DNA from: Planctomycetaceae bacterium
Lineage (GTDB): Bacteria; Planctomycetota; Phycisphaerae; Phycisphaerales; UBA1924
Assembly: GCA_021294835.1 (NCBI GenBank)
Contig: JAJTDF010000020.1
Span: 1 to 63,912 of the forward strand
DNA length: 63,912 bases
Reading direction: 5' to 3'
In this document: in pieces, positions 43,198 through 52,078 of the stretch
Layout: each line of letters opens with the position of its first letter
Numbering within the stretch: the stretch's first letter is position 1
Translations under genes and position numbers: made by a program
Notes under the pieces: model-generated
What the model saw: only the letters and a program-made list of their open reading frames with translations
Told to the model about the DNA's origin: nothing
The model's database searches: none

Positions 43198-43248
43198 GGC
43201 TCGCTGTGCCGGTCCTCTCAGGCCTGCTGAACCCAAGGAGCGGCCCCC

Positions 43249-44301
43249 ATGCCCGTGGTGGACCTGCACACCCACATCCTCCCCGAACGCTGGCCCGACT
43301 GGACGCAGCGCAGCGGCTACCCCGGCTGGGTGTACCTTGAACATCATGGCCCCGGCTGCGCCCGCATGATGCAGACCACCGGCACCGCCGTCGGCAAGCC
43401 GGGACCGCCCAAGTTCTTCCGCGAGATCCAGTCCAACTGCTGGGACCCCAAGGTCCGCCTGCAGGAGATGGCCGCCTGCGGCGTCGACGTGCAGGTGCTG
43501 TCCACCGTGCCGGTCATGTTCGCCCACTGGGCCCGTCCGGGCGACGCCCTGGACCTCCACCGCTTCCTCAACGACCACATCGCCGGTGTCTGTGCCGCGC
43601 ACAAAGGCCGCTTTTATGGTCTGGGCGTGCTGCCCCTGCAGGCCCCCGAACTGGCCTGCGCCGAACTGGAACGCTGCGTCCGCCAACTGGGGCTCGCCGG
43701 CGTGCAGATCGGCACCCACTGCAACGGCCTGAATCTTGATGCCCCCGAACTCCGCCCCGTGCTGGCCACCGCGGCCCGGCTCAACGCCTCGGTCTTCGTC
43801 CACCCGTGGGACATGCTCGGCGGTGATCGCCTGAGCAAGTACTGGATGCCCTGGCTGGTGGGCATGCCCACCGAGACCACCATCGCCATCATGTCCGTCC
43901 TCTTCGGCGGCGTGCTCGATGCTTTCCCCACGCTTCGCATCGGCTTCGCCCACGGCGGCGGCTCGTTCCCCGGCACCCTCGGCCGCATCGAGCACGGCCA
44001 GCAGGCCCGGCCCGACCTGTTCCCGGCCGATGCCTCGCTGGTGCGGGCGTACCTCGCCCAGCAGGGCCGCCCGGCCCGGTTCTACGTCGACGCCCTCACC
44101 CACGACGCACCGGCCCTCCGCGCCCTGCTCCCCCTGTTCTCCCCCCGCCGCGTCGCCATGGGGTCCGACTACCCCTTCCCCCTCGGTGAGGACCGGCCCG
44201 GCTCGCTGATCCGCAGCCTGCCGGAACTCTCTGATGCGGATCGGGCATCGCTGCTCGGCGGCGCCGCCCTGGAGTTCCTCGGCCTGCCCGCGATGCCATA
44301 A
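43249..44301 (+). CDS. 2-amino-3-carboxymuconate-6-semialdehyde decarboxylase (ACMSD)
   Basis: A 350-residue amidohydrolase-superfamily decarboxylase. Zinc ligands: HTHIL near the N-terminus, His in SVFVHPWDML and the late Asp in MGSDYPFP. The block KYWMPWLVGMPTETTIAIMSVLFGGVLDAFPTLRIGFAHGGGSFPGTLGRIEHG is the characteristic ACMSD sequence, very close to the eukaryotic and Pseudomonas enzymes. It removes CO2 from ACMS to give 2-aminomuconate semialdehyde, steering tryptophan carbon away from quinolinate and NAD. An AGGAG site precedes the ATG by eight bases. Kynureninase begins 10 bases after its stop. Confidence 0.95.
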   Translation: MPVVDLHTHILPERWPDWTQRSGYPGWVYLEHHGPGCARMMQTTGTAVGKPGPPKFFREIQSNCWDPKVRLQEMAACGVDVQVLSTVPVMFAHWARPGDALDLHRFLNDHIAGVCAAHKGRFYGLGVLPLQAPELACAELERCVRQLGLAGVQIGTHCNGLNLDAPELRPVLATAARLNASVFVHPWDMLGGDRLSKYWMPWLVGMPTETTIAIMSVLFGGVLDAFPTLRIGFAHGGGSFPGTLGRIEHGQQARPDLFPADASLVRAYLAQQGRPARFYVDALTHDAPALRALLPLFSPRRVAMGSDYPFPLGEDRPGSLIRSLPELSDADRASLLGGAALEFLGLPAMP

Positions 44302-44310
44302 TCTGGCGTC

Positions 44311-45726
44311 ATGCCCCCCCTTCAGCCACCCCTTCACCCCTCCCTCACGCCCGCCTCCGCCCCTGCCGCCTCCGCGGGGCTTTCCGCGTCGCCCGCGATG
44401 CTCTTCGCTGATGACCAGGCCTTCGCCCAGCGACTTGACGCCCAGGACCCGCTCCGCGCCTGCCGCGAACTGTTCGAGATCCCGCCCGCCGCCCGCGTCA
44501 TCGCTGCCGGCGAATCCCGCGGCGCCGGCCACGCCGCCGCCCCCGCCGGTCAGCCGTGCGTCTACCTCACCGGCAACTCGCTGGGCTGCATGCCCAAGGG
44601 CGTGCGCCAGGCCCTCGCCGACGAGCTGGACGACTGGTCGCACCTGGGCGTCGAGGGCCACCTCCACGGCCGCAACCCCTGGCTGCCCTACCACGAGTGC
44701 TTCCGCCACGTCGGCGCCCGCCTGGTTGGCGCCCGCCCCGGCGAAGTGGTGATGATGAACTCGCTGACGGTGAACCTGCACCTGCTGATGGTCTCGTTCT
44801 ACCGCCCCAACTCCTCCCGCTACAAGATCCTCATCGAAGACGCCGCCTTCCCCAGCGATTCCTACGCCGTCGCCAGCCAGGCCGAGTACCACGGCCGCGA
44901 CGCTGAGGACGCCGTGATGCGTCTTCGCCCCCGTCCCGGCGAGCGCACGCTTCGCACCGAGGACATCCTTCAGGTCATCGCCGACCACGGCAAACGCATC
45001 GCTCTGGTCATGCTCGGCGGCGTGAACTATCTCACCAGCCAGTGGTTCGACATGGCGGCCATCACCGCCGCCGCCAAGGCCCAGGGCTGCACCGTCGGGT
45101 GGGATCTCGCCCACGCTGCGGGCAACGTGCCCCTCAAGCTGCACGAGTGGGGCGTGGACTTCGCCGCCTGGTGCAGTTACAAGTACCTCAACGCCGGCCC
45201 CGGCGCCGTCGCCGGAGCCTTCGTGCATGAGGAGCACGCCAAGCGGCTGGACCTGCCCCGCTTTGCCGGCTGGTGGGGCAACGACCCCGAGACCCGCTTC
45301 CGCATGGGCCCGCAGTTCGTCGCCCGCCAGGGCGCCGACGGCTGGCAGCTCTCCAACCCGCCCATCCTGGCCATGGCCCCGCTGCGCGTCTCGCTCGACA
45401 TCTTCGACCGCGTCGGCATGGACGCCCTCCGCGAGAAGAGTCTGCGGCTGACGGCGTACATGGAGTGGCTCATCGACCGCATCCCCGGCAACGCCCAGGG
45501 CGAACTGGTCGAGATCGTCACCCCGCGTGACCCGGCCCAGCGTGGCTGCGCCCTGTCGCTGGTCATCAAGTCCGACCCCCGCGGCGCCGTCGAGAAACTC
45601 AAGCGTGCCGCCGTGGTCTGCGACTTCCGCGAGCCGAACATCCTGCGTGCGGCGCCGGTACCGCTGTACAACTCCTACCACGACGTCTGGTCCTTCGTCC
45701 AGACTCTTCGCACCGCCTTCGCCTGA
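44311..45726 (+). CDS. kynU: Kynureninase
   Basis: A 471-residue PLP enzyme of the aminotransferase fold-type I. The PLP lysine is in AAWCSYKYLNAGPGAVAGAFVHE; other blocks are YLTGNSLGCMPKGV, WDLAHAAGNVPLKLHEWGVDF and SNPPILAMAPLRVSLDIFDRVGM. It cleaves kynurenine or 3-hydroxykynurenine to (3-hydroxy)anthranilate and alanine. The first ~30 residues are Pro/Ala/Ser-rich and not family-like; ATG 44398 (MLFADDQAFAQRLDAQDPL) gives a normal N-terminus and is a strong alternative start. It sits between the ACMSD gene and the KMO-formamidase fusion. Confidence 0.95.
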   Translation: MPPLQPPLHPSLTPASAPAASAGLSASPAMLFADDQAFAQRLDAQDPLRACRELFEIPPAARVIAAGESRGAGHAAAPAGQPCVYLTGNSLGCMPKGVRQALADELDDWSHLGVEGHLHGRNPWLPYHECFRHVGARLVGARPGEVVMMNSLTVNLHLLMVSFYRPNSSRYKILIEDAAFPSDSYAVASQAEYHGRDAEDAVMRLRPRPGERTLRTEDILQVIADHGKRIALVMLGGVNYLTSQWFDMAAITAAAKAQGCTVGWDLAHAAGNVPLKLHEWGVDFAAWCSYKYLNAGPGAVAGAFVHEEHAKRLDLPRFAGWWGNDPETRFRMGPQFVARQGADGWQLSNPPILAMAPLRVSLDIFDRVGMDALREKSLRLTAYMEWLIDRIPGNAQGELVEIVTPRDPAQRGCALSLVIKSDPRGAVEKLKRAAVVCDFREPNILRAAPVPLYNSYHDVWSFVQTLRTAFA

Positions 45727-45753
45727 AGCCGCTCTCAACTCCCGCGCCCAGCC

Positions 45754-47919
45754 ATGACCACCGCCACACCCACCAAGCACATCATGATCATCGGGGCCGG
45801 GCTGTGCGGGTGCCTGCTCGCCCACCTGCTGGCCCGGAGTGGTGGGGGGGTGGGGCGTTACCGCATCAGCCTCTATGAACGCCGCTCGGATCCGCGTGCC
45901 GCCGGCTGGGCCGGAGGCCGCTCGATCAACCTCGCCCTCTCCGCCCGGGGCATCGCGGCGCTGGCCACCGCCGGCCTGGCCGAGCAGGTCCTCACCCACG
46001 ACGCCATCGCCATGCGCGGCCGCATCATGCACGCCGCCCAGCCCGGGGCCCCGCTGGTCTACCAGCCCTATTCCTCCAATCCGCAGGACGCCATCAACTC
46101 CGTCTCCCGAGGCGGCCTGAACCTCACGCTGCTCCGCGCTGCCTCCGCCCACCCCAATGTCGAACTCCACTTCGACCACTTCTGCACCGATGTCGACATC
46201 GATTCCCCCCGCCCCGCCGCGGTCTTCACCGTCCCCGGTGGCGGCACCCGCCGCGTTGAGGCTGATCTGATCCTCGGCGGCGACGGCGCCTTCTCCGCCG
46301 GCCGCCTCCGCCTGCAGAAGACCGACCGCTTCCAATACAGCCAGAGCTACCTCGATTCCGGCTACAAAGAACTCACCATCCCCGCCGTCCCCTCGGCCCA
46401 GGCCCTCTGGCGGCGCGAGCCCCGCACGCCCGACCGCGGCCCCGTGCTCTTCCCGGCCCCCGCCTCCCCCGGCGAGCCCGACTTCGCCCTCGACCCGCAC
46501 GCCCTGCACATCTGGCCCCGGGGCGGCGCCATGATGATCGCCCTCCCCAATCGCGATTGCACCTTCACCTGCACGCTCTTCTGGCCCTTCCAGGGCAAGC
46601 ACGGCCTGCACACGCTCCAGACCCCCGAACAGATCTCCGCCTTCTTCAGCGAGCATTACCCCGACGCCGTCCCGCTCATGCCCACGCTTGTGCAGGACTA
46701 CCTCCGCAACCCCTCCAGTTCGCTGGTCACCGTCCGCTGCTCGCCTTGGAACCACCAGCACAAGCTCTGCCTGCTGGGCGACGCTGCCCACGCCATCGTG
46801 CCGTTCTATGGCCAGGGCATGAACGCCTCGTTCGAGGACGCCGTCGCCCTTGCCGACGCCCTGCTCCGCAGTGACGACTCGCCCACCGGGGTCGCCGACG
46901 CTCTGGCCGCCTTCGCCGCCGACCGCAAGCCCAACGCCGACGCCATCGCCGACATGGCGCTTGACAACTTTATCGAAATGCGCGACAAGGTCGGCCGCCC
47001 CGCCTTCCTGCACCGCAAGCGGATCGAGCAGACGCTGCACAAGCTCTTCCCCGACCGCTGCCAGCCGCAGTACAACCTGGTCAGCTTCTCCACTGTGCCC
47101 TATGCGGTTGCGCAACAGCGGGGCCGTGAGTTGGACGCCGTCGTCGACCGCATCGTCGCCCGCCTTCCGCTTGAATCCGCGACCCACTTCGACGCCCCTG
47201 CCTTCGAGTCCGTCGTACGCCAACTGGCCGCTGATGCGCTCAGCCCCGCCGCACCCGACGCACCTTCACCCGCCCTGCTCGATCTCTCCCCGCCCATCAG
47301 CGAGCACCTGGCCGTCTTCCCCGGCGACACGCCCTTCCGCCGCGAAGTGCTGATGGACATCGCCGCCGGCAAGCACATCACCCTCAGCACGCTGCACACC
47401 ACCTGCCACTTGGGCAGCCATGTTGATGGCCCCAACCACTACGGGGCCCACCAGGTCGGCGTTGGTGATCTCCCGCTGGAGTTGTTCCTCGGCCCCGCCC
47501 ACGTGGTGCAGGTGAACCTGCCGCCCGACGCCCCGCCCGGCTTCAAGTTCACCCAGGCGCATCTCGGCACGCCCCTGGCCGCGCTGCGACACCCGCGCGT
47601 GCTCCTCCGCACCGGTTCCTATCCCGACCCCAACCGCTGGACCGACCACTTCGCCTCTCCGCATCCTGATCTGGTCCGCGATCTCGCCCAGCGGGGCGTC
47701 CGCCTGCTCGGGGTCGATACCCCCAGCGTCGACGCCGCCACCGCCAAGGACCTGGTCACCCACGCCGCCTGCCTCGCCGGAGGCGTCACCATCCTCGAGG
47801 GGCTGGTGCTCTCCGCCGTCCAGCCCGGTGAGTACGAACTCATCGCCCTGCCCCTGCGTTTGCCCGGCGTCGACGGCAGCCCCGTCCGCGCTGTGCTCCG
47901 CCCGTTGAACGTCCGTTGA
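45754..47919 (+). CDS. Fusion of kynurenine 3-monooxygenase and kynurenine formamidase (KMO-KynB)
   Basis: A 721-residue single chain. Residues 1 to about 490 are an FAD kynurenine 3-monooxygenase: GAGLCGC (14-20), the KMO signature GGRSINLALSARG (54-66) and LLGDAAHAIVPFYGQGMNAS with D343. After a linker of about 15 residues rich in Pro/Ala/Ser, residues 507-721 form a whole cyclase-family arylformamidase: LDLSPPISEHLAVFPGDTPF, then the metal motif HLGSHVDGPNH (H552, H556, D558, H562). The fused enzyme should hydrolyse N-formylkynurenine and then hydroxylate kynurenine, two consecutive steps. The membrane tail of eukaryotic KMO is absent. The frame runs across the junction without stop or alternative start, so the fusion is not an artefact of gene calling. 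Confidence 0.93.
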   Translation: MTTATPTKHIMIIGAGLCGCLLAHLLARSGGGVGRYRISLYERRSDPRAAGWAGGRSINLALSARGIAALATAGLAEQVLTHDAIAMRGRIMHAAQPGAPLVYQPYSSNPQDAINSVSRGGLNLTLLRAASAHPNVELHFDHFCTDVDIDSPRPAAVFTVPGGGTRRVEADLILGGDGAFSAGRLRLQKTDRFQYSQSYLDSGYKELTIPAVPSAQALWRREPRTPDRGPVLFPAPASPGEPDFALDPHALHIWPRGGAMMIALPNRDCTFTCTLFWPFQGKHGLHTLQTPEQISAFFSEHYPDAVPLMPTLVQDYLRNPSSSLVTVRCSPWNHQHKLCLLGDAAHAIVPFYGQGMNASFEDAVALADALLRSDDSPTGVADALAAFAADRKPNADAIADMALDNFIEMRDKVGRPAFLHRKRIEQTLHKLFPDRCQPQYNLVSFSTVPYAVAQQRGRELDAVVDRIVARLPLESATHFDAPAFESVVRQLAADALSPAAPDAPSPALLDLSPPISEHLAVFPGDTPFRREVLMDIAAGKHITLSTLHTTCHLGSHVDGPNHYGAHQVGVGDLPLELFLGPAHVVQVNLPPDAPPGFKFTQAHLGTPLAALRHPRVLLRTGSYPDPNRWTDHFASPHPDLVRDLAQRGVRLLGVDTPSVDAATAKDLVTHAACLAGGVTILEGLVLSAVQPGEYELIALPLRLPGVDGSPVRAVLRPLNVR

Positions 47920-47965
47920 CCACCACCGCCAACCGCACCCGCCCCCCATGCTCGGAGACGACCCC

Positions 47966-48754
47966 ATGCAGCAGCAACTCTCAGGCAAGCGGGCGCTGGT
48001 GTGCGGGGCCACCGCCGGCATCGGCCGCGCCGCCGCCGAGGCCCTGGCCGCCATGGGCGCATCGGTCACCCTCGCCGCCCGTGATCTGGGCAAGCTCGAG
48101 TCCACCCGCGCCGCCCTGCCCACAGCCTCCGGTCAAACCCACGCCATCATGCAGGCCGACTTCGCCCGTCCCGCCGAAGTCCGCCGCGGCGCTGAGCGGA
48201 TCCTCGCCGACCACGGCCCCCACCACATCCTGATCAACAACACCGGCGGCCCGCCCGGCGGCCCCCTGCTCGATGCCACGCCCGAGCAGTTCGCCTTCGC
48301 GATCGACACCCAACTGCTCAGCGCCCACCACCTGGTGCAGGCCCTCGCCCCCGGCATGAAGGCCGCCCGCTTCGGCCGCATCGTCAACGTCATCTCCACC
48401 TCCGTCAAGCAGCCCATCCCCGGCCTGGGCGTCAGCAACACCGCCCGCGGCGCCGTCGCCAACTGGGCCAAGACCCTCGCCGGCGAACTCGGCCCCGCCG
48501 GCATCACCGTCAACAACGTCCTCCCCGGTTTCACGCGGACCGACCGTCTCGCCGCCTTGGTGAAGGCCAACGCTGCCAAGCGGGGCCTCACCGAAGCCGC
48601 CATCGAGGCCGAGATGCTCGCCAGCATCCCCGCCGGCCGCTTTGCCGACCCTGCCGAGACCGCCGCCGCCATCGCCTTCCTCGCCTCACCCCTCGCCGGC
48701 TACATCAACGGCATCAACCTCCCGGTCGATGGCGGTCGCCTCGCCTGCCTCTGA
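47966..48754 (+). CDS. Atypical SDR oxidoreductase in the kynurenine run
   Basis: A 262-residue SDR. The cofactor motif is CGATAGIGRAAAEAL, followed by TLAARDLGKLE. The catalytic region lacks the canonical YxxxK: where Tyr and Lys are expected the sequence reads GLGVSNTARGAVANWAK, matching the SDR subgroup of beta-ketoacyl-ACP-reductase-like proteins with an imperfect tetrad. NNVLPGFTRTDR and the terminal NGINLPVDGG are normal. A GGAGA site at 47954-47958 favours ATG 47966 over 47948. It lies between the KMO-KynB fusion and the aminomuconate semialdehyde dehydrogenase gene. No standard kynurenine step is assigned to an SDR, so it is a candidate for a missing reductase. Confidence 0.88.
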   Translation: MQQQLSGKRALVCGATAGIGRAAAEALAAMGASVTLAARDLGKLESTRAALPTASGQTHAIMQADFARPAEVRRGAERILADHGPHHILINNTGGPPGGPLLDATPEQFAFAIDTQLLSAHHLVQALAPGMKAARFGRIVNVISTSVKQPIPGLGVSNTARGAVANWAKTLAGELGPAGITVNNVLPGFTRTDRLAALVKANAAKRGLTEAAIEAEMLASIPAGRFADPAETAAAIAFLASPLAGYINGINLPVDGGRLACL

Positions 48755-48801
48755 ACTCCGGCCTTGCTGCACCGTTCTCACCCACACCGGACTCGCCCCC
48801 G

Positions 48802-50289
48802 ATGAGCCACGCCGCCCCCACCAAGCTGCACAACTTCATCGGCGGCCGCCACGTTCCCCCGAGCACCGGCGCGTGGATCGACAAGCCCGACCCCGCCACC
48901 GGCCAACTGCTCGCCCGCGTGCCGCGTTCCAGCGAGGCCGACGTCAACGCCGCCGTCGATGCAGCGAACCAGGCCTTCCCCGCCTGGGCCGCCCTCTCCG
49001 CCTCCGCCCGCGCCGCCCATCTGCTCCGCCTGGCCGACCTGATCGACGCTCAGACCGCCGAACTCGCCCAGGCCGAATCGCGTGACACCGGCAAGCCCAT
49101 CACCCTGGCCCGCAGTGTCGATATCCCCCGCTCCGCCGCCAACCTCCGCTACTTCGCCCACGCCGTGCAGCACGCCCCCGGCGAGATGCACGAGTACGAC
49201 GGCGCCGGCGTCCAGGGCTCACGCCCCGCGATCAACCTCACCCTCCGCCGCCCCCGGGGCGTCGCCGGGCTGATCACCCCGTGGAACCTCCCGCTCTACC
49301 TGCTCACCTGGAAGATTGCCCCCGCGCTGGCCACCGGCAACACCGTCGTCGCCAAGCCCAGCGAGGTGACGCCCAGCACCGCCGCCATGCTCGGCTGTCT
49401 GGCCGAGCAGGCCGGGCTGCCCCCCGGTGTGCTCAACCTCGTTCACGGCCTGGGTCCTGAGGCGGGCGGCGCCCTGGTCACCCATCCGCAGGTGCCCGCC
49501 GTCAGTTTCACCGGCTCCACCGCTGTCGGCCGCTGGATCGGCCAGCACGCCGGCGGCATGCTCAAGCGCGTCTCGCTTGAACTCGGCGGCAAGAACCCCT
49601 TTGTCATCTTCGCCGATGCCGATCTGCCCGCCGCCGCCGCCACCGCCGTGCGGGCCGCGTTCACCAACCAGGGCCAGATCTGCCTCTGCGGCTCGCGCCT
49701 GCTGGTGCACGAGTCGGTCGCCGATCAGGTCATCGCCGAGATCATCCGCCTCGCCGGCAACCTGACCATCGGCGACCCGCTCGATCCGGCCACCCAGTTC
49801 GGCGCACTCACCTCCACGCCCCACTTCCAGAAAGTCGCCGGCTTGGTGAATCTCGCCCGTGAACTCGGCGGACGCATCCTCTGCGGCGGCTCACCCATCC
49901 CGCCTGACCGCCTCCCGCCCCGCTGCGCCGCCGGCTGCTTCTACCCGCCCACCGTCATCACCGGGCTTGACCCTTCCTGCCGCGTGGAGCAGGAGGAGAT
50001 CTTCGGTCCCGTCCTCACCGTGCAGCGTTTCAGCACCGAGGAGCAGGCCCTCGCCCTGGCCAACGGCACGCCCTACGGCCTGGCCGCGACCATCTTCACC
50101 GGCGATGTGACGCGGGCCCACCGCTTCGCCTCCCAGGTGCAGGCCGGCATCGTCTGGGTCAACTGCTGGATGACCCGCGACCTGCGCACCCCCTTCGGCG
50201 GGGCCAAGGCCAGCGGCGTCGGCCGCGAGGGCGGCAGCGAGGCCCTGCGCTTTTTCACCGAGCCCAAGAACGTCTGCATCGGTCTGTGA
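48802..50289 (+). CDS. 2-aminomuconate-6-semialdehyde dehydrogenase
   Basis: A 495-residue aldehyde dehydrogenase, full family length. Catalytic Glu is in SLELGGKNPFVIF and catalytic Cys in NQGQICLCGSR. The blocks AGLITPWNLPLYLLTWKIAPALATGNTVVAKPSE and NCWMTRDLRTPFGGAKASGVGREGG are close to ALDH8A1 and bacterial AMSDH, including the substrate-binding Arg in the RDLRTPFGG stretch. It oxidises 2-aminomuconate semialdehyde to 2-aminomuconate with NAD, right after ACMSD in the pathway. It precedes the RidA-type deaminase gene by 50 bases. Confidence 0.95.
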   Translation: MSHAAPTKLHNFIGGRHVPPSTGAWIDKPDPATGQLLARVPRSSEADVNAAVDAANQAFPAWAALSASARAAHLLRLADLIDAQTAELAQAESRDTGKPITLARSVDIPRSAANLRYFAHAVQHAPGEMHEYDGAGVQGSRPAINLTLRRPRGVAGLITPWNLPLYLLTWKIAPALATGNTVVAKPSEVTPSTAAMLGCLAEQAGLPPGVLNLVHGLGPEAGGALVTHPQVPAVSFTGSTAVGRWIGQHAGGMLKRVSLELGGKNPFVIFADADLPAAAATAVRAAFTNQGQICLCGSRLLVHESVADQVIAEIIRLAGNLTIGDPLDPATQFGALTSTPHFQKVAGLVNLARELGGRILCGGSPIPPDRLPPRCAAGCFYPPTVITGLDPSCRVEQEEIFGPVLTVQRFSTEEQALALANGTPYGLAATIFTGDVTRAHRFASQVQAGIVWVNCWMTRDLRTPFGGAKASGVGREGGSEALRFFTEPKNVCIGL

Positions 50290-50339
50290 TTCTCCCCGTC
50301 ACTCCACCCTTGGTCACCCCCTTCTTCCGGACCACCACC

Positions 50340-50813
50340 ATGAGCACTCCCGCCTCCGCCACCGTCACCCACGCCGTGCCCCCCGCCCACCACTCCGCCA
50401 AAGCCGCCGAGCCCGCCGGCGCGTACGCCCATGTCCGCCGCGCCGGCAACCTGCTCTTCCTCGCCGGCATCGGCCCCCGCCGCCGGGGCAACCCGCAGAT
50501 CCCCGGCGTCAAGCAGGACGCCTCCGGCGCCGTCATCGACTACGACATCACCCAGCAGATGGACGCCGCCTTCGACAACGTCCGCACCGTGCTCGCCGAG
50601 TGCGGCGCGACGTGGAACGACATCATCGACGTCACCGTATTCCTCACCAACATGAAGCGTGACTGGGCCGCGTACAACGCGCACTGGGCCAAGCACTTCC
50701 CCGCCGGCCCCTCCTCCCCCGCCCGCACCACCGTCGAGATCACCGCCCTGCCCACCGTCGGCTCCGCCCCCATCAACTTCGAGATCAAGGTCATCGCCGC
50801 CCTGCAGGCCTGA
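50340..50813 (+). CDS. 2-aminomuconate deaminase (RidA family)
   Basis: A 157-residue RidA/YjgF-fold enzyme. Its opening PAGAYAHVRRAGNLLFLAGIGPRRRGNPQIPGV is the signature of the AmnD/NbaF 2-aminomuconate deaminases rather than general RidA. The conserved Arg is in PARTTVEITALP. It would release ammonia from 2-aminomuconate to give 2-oxo-3-hexenedioate (4-oxalocrotonate). ATG 50340 is preferred; the open frame extends 18 codons upstream to the end of the dehydrogenase gene but is not family-like. Last gene of the kynurenine run. Confidence 0.92.
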   Translation: MSTPASATVTHAVPPAHHSAKAAEPAGAYAHVRRAGNLLFLAGIGPRRRGNPQIPGVKQDASGAVIDYDITQQMDAAFDNVRTVLAECGATWNDIIDVTVFLTNMKRDWAAYNAHWAKHFPAGPSSPARTTVEITALPTVGSAPINFEIKVIAALQA

Positions 50814-50887
50814 CCGTTGATCCGGGTCCACCCCGCCGCCTCCGCCCGCCCGAGCACCCGTCGGGCCCCTCGCCGGTACCATCCACC

Positions 50888-52078
50888 ATGACCACAGCTC
50901 GCGGCACACACATTTGCCCAAATCGCGTGCTGCTGCTGCTGGCCCTCGCCGCCGCCGGCACCCTCGCCGCCTGTCACCCGGCTCCATCATCCCAGTCGGC
51001 CTCCGCTTCGCCCGCACTCGCCGCCGATGCCAGTACCTCCGCCAGCCGCCGCGTCACCCTCGGCACGCCCGCCGCCCCCGCCCTGCTGGTCCGGCCCTCT
51101 GCACAGCCCCACGCCTTCGCCGACACCGCACCGGTCCAGGCCCCGCACGCGTTCACCGAGATGCTGGTGTCGTGGAACCTTCGCGTGCCGCCTGATGCAG
51201 GCGCGTCGGTGCTCGTCCGCGTCACGCCCGACCCCGCCGGCCAGACTGGCTGGACTCCGTGGCTGCACGTCGGTGAGTGGGGGCAGGGGGCGGCAGTCCC
51301 GAAGGACCTGCCCCGCCCGCAGCGCGACGAGGCCTCCGGCGTGAAGGTGGATGTCGACTGGCTGATCGCCACCACGCCCCAGCGCTGGGTCCAGGCGCGG
51401 CTCGTCGCCCACGGCCTGCCCGAAGGCCAGCAGATCGCCGCCGACCGTCTGGACTTCACCTTCACCGACGCCGCCCGCATCCCCGAGCCGGGCGAGCCCA
51501 TGTTCATCGCCGGCGCACCCCTTCCCGGCCATGGCCCCTCGCGGCCGTCAGTCGGCGCCGCCGTCCCCTTCCGCTCGCAGAAGATCCCCCAGAAGCCCGA
51601 GATCGCCGGCCGCATCTGCAGCCCCACCAGCGTCAACATGGTCATGGCCTACCGAGGTGTGGACCAGCCCGTGCTCGCCACCGCCGACGCCGCCTTCGAC
51701 CCCGTGAACAACATCTACGGCAACTGGCCCCGCAATGTGCAGGCGGCCTTCGCCGCCGGCGTGCCCGGCTACCTCACCCGCATCAACAACTGGACCGAGG
51801 CCCGGGCCTACCTCGCCGCCGGCCAGCCCATCATCACCTCGATCCAGACCAAACTCGGCGAACTGCGCTTCGCGCCTTACCCGGCCACCGGCGGGCACCT
51901 CATCGTCATCACCGGCATGGACGAGCAGGGCGGCGTCTGGGTCAACGACCCGGCCGAGTCCAACCCGGCCAAGGGCCGCATCCGCCTCATGCAAGACGAC
52001 ATGACCAGAGTCTGGCTCCGCCGCACCGCCGGCACCGCGTACATCCTTCTGCCCGCCCAGAGCGGGGCCACGCCATGA
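50888..52078 (+). CDS. C39-family peptidase lipoprotein
   Basis: A 396-residue lipoprotein: signal peptide VLLLLALAAAGTLAAC with a lipobox Cys. Residues about 60-240 are a beta-rich domain of unknown type. The C-terminal half is a papain-like C39_2 domain: catalytic Cys in AGRICSPTSVNMVM, His in TGGHLIVITG and Asp in WVNDPAES. It would cleave peptides at the cell surface or periplasm. Its stop overlaps the ATG of the acyltransferase gene (ATGA), so the two are coupled. It follows the kynurenine run by 74 bases and may be a separate unit. Confidence 0.88.
   Translation: MTTARGTHICPNRVLLLLALAAAGTLAACHPAPSSQSASASPALAADASTSASRRVTLGTPAAPALLVRPSAQPHAFADTAPVQAPHAFTEMLVSWNLRVPPDAGASVLVRVTPDPAGQTGWTPWLHVGEWGQGAAVPKDLPRPQRDEASGVKVDVDWLIATTPQRWVQARLVAHGLPEGQQIAADRLDFTFTDAARIPEPGEPMFIAGAPLPGHGPSRPSVGAAVPFRSQKIPQKPEIAGRICSPTSVNMVMAYRGVDQPVLATADAAFDPVNNIYGNWPRNVQAAFAAGVPGYLTRINNWTEARAYLAAGQPIITSIQTKLGELRFAPYPATGGHLIVITGMDEQGGVWVNDPAESNPAKGRIRLMQDDMTRVWLRRTAGTAYILLPAQSGATP

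Noticed and set aside
43153..47223. A 1356-codon open frame antisense to the kynurenine genes
   Set aside because: It covers the opposite strand of four well-supported genes. Its translation is Gly/Val/Asp/His-rich without domains, the usual shadow of GC-rich coding DNA.
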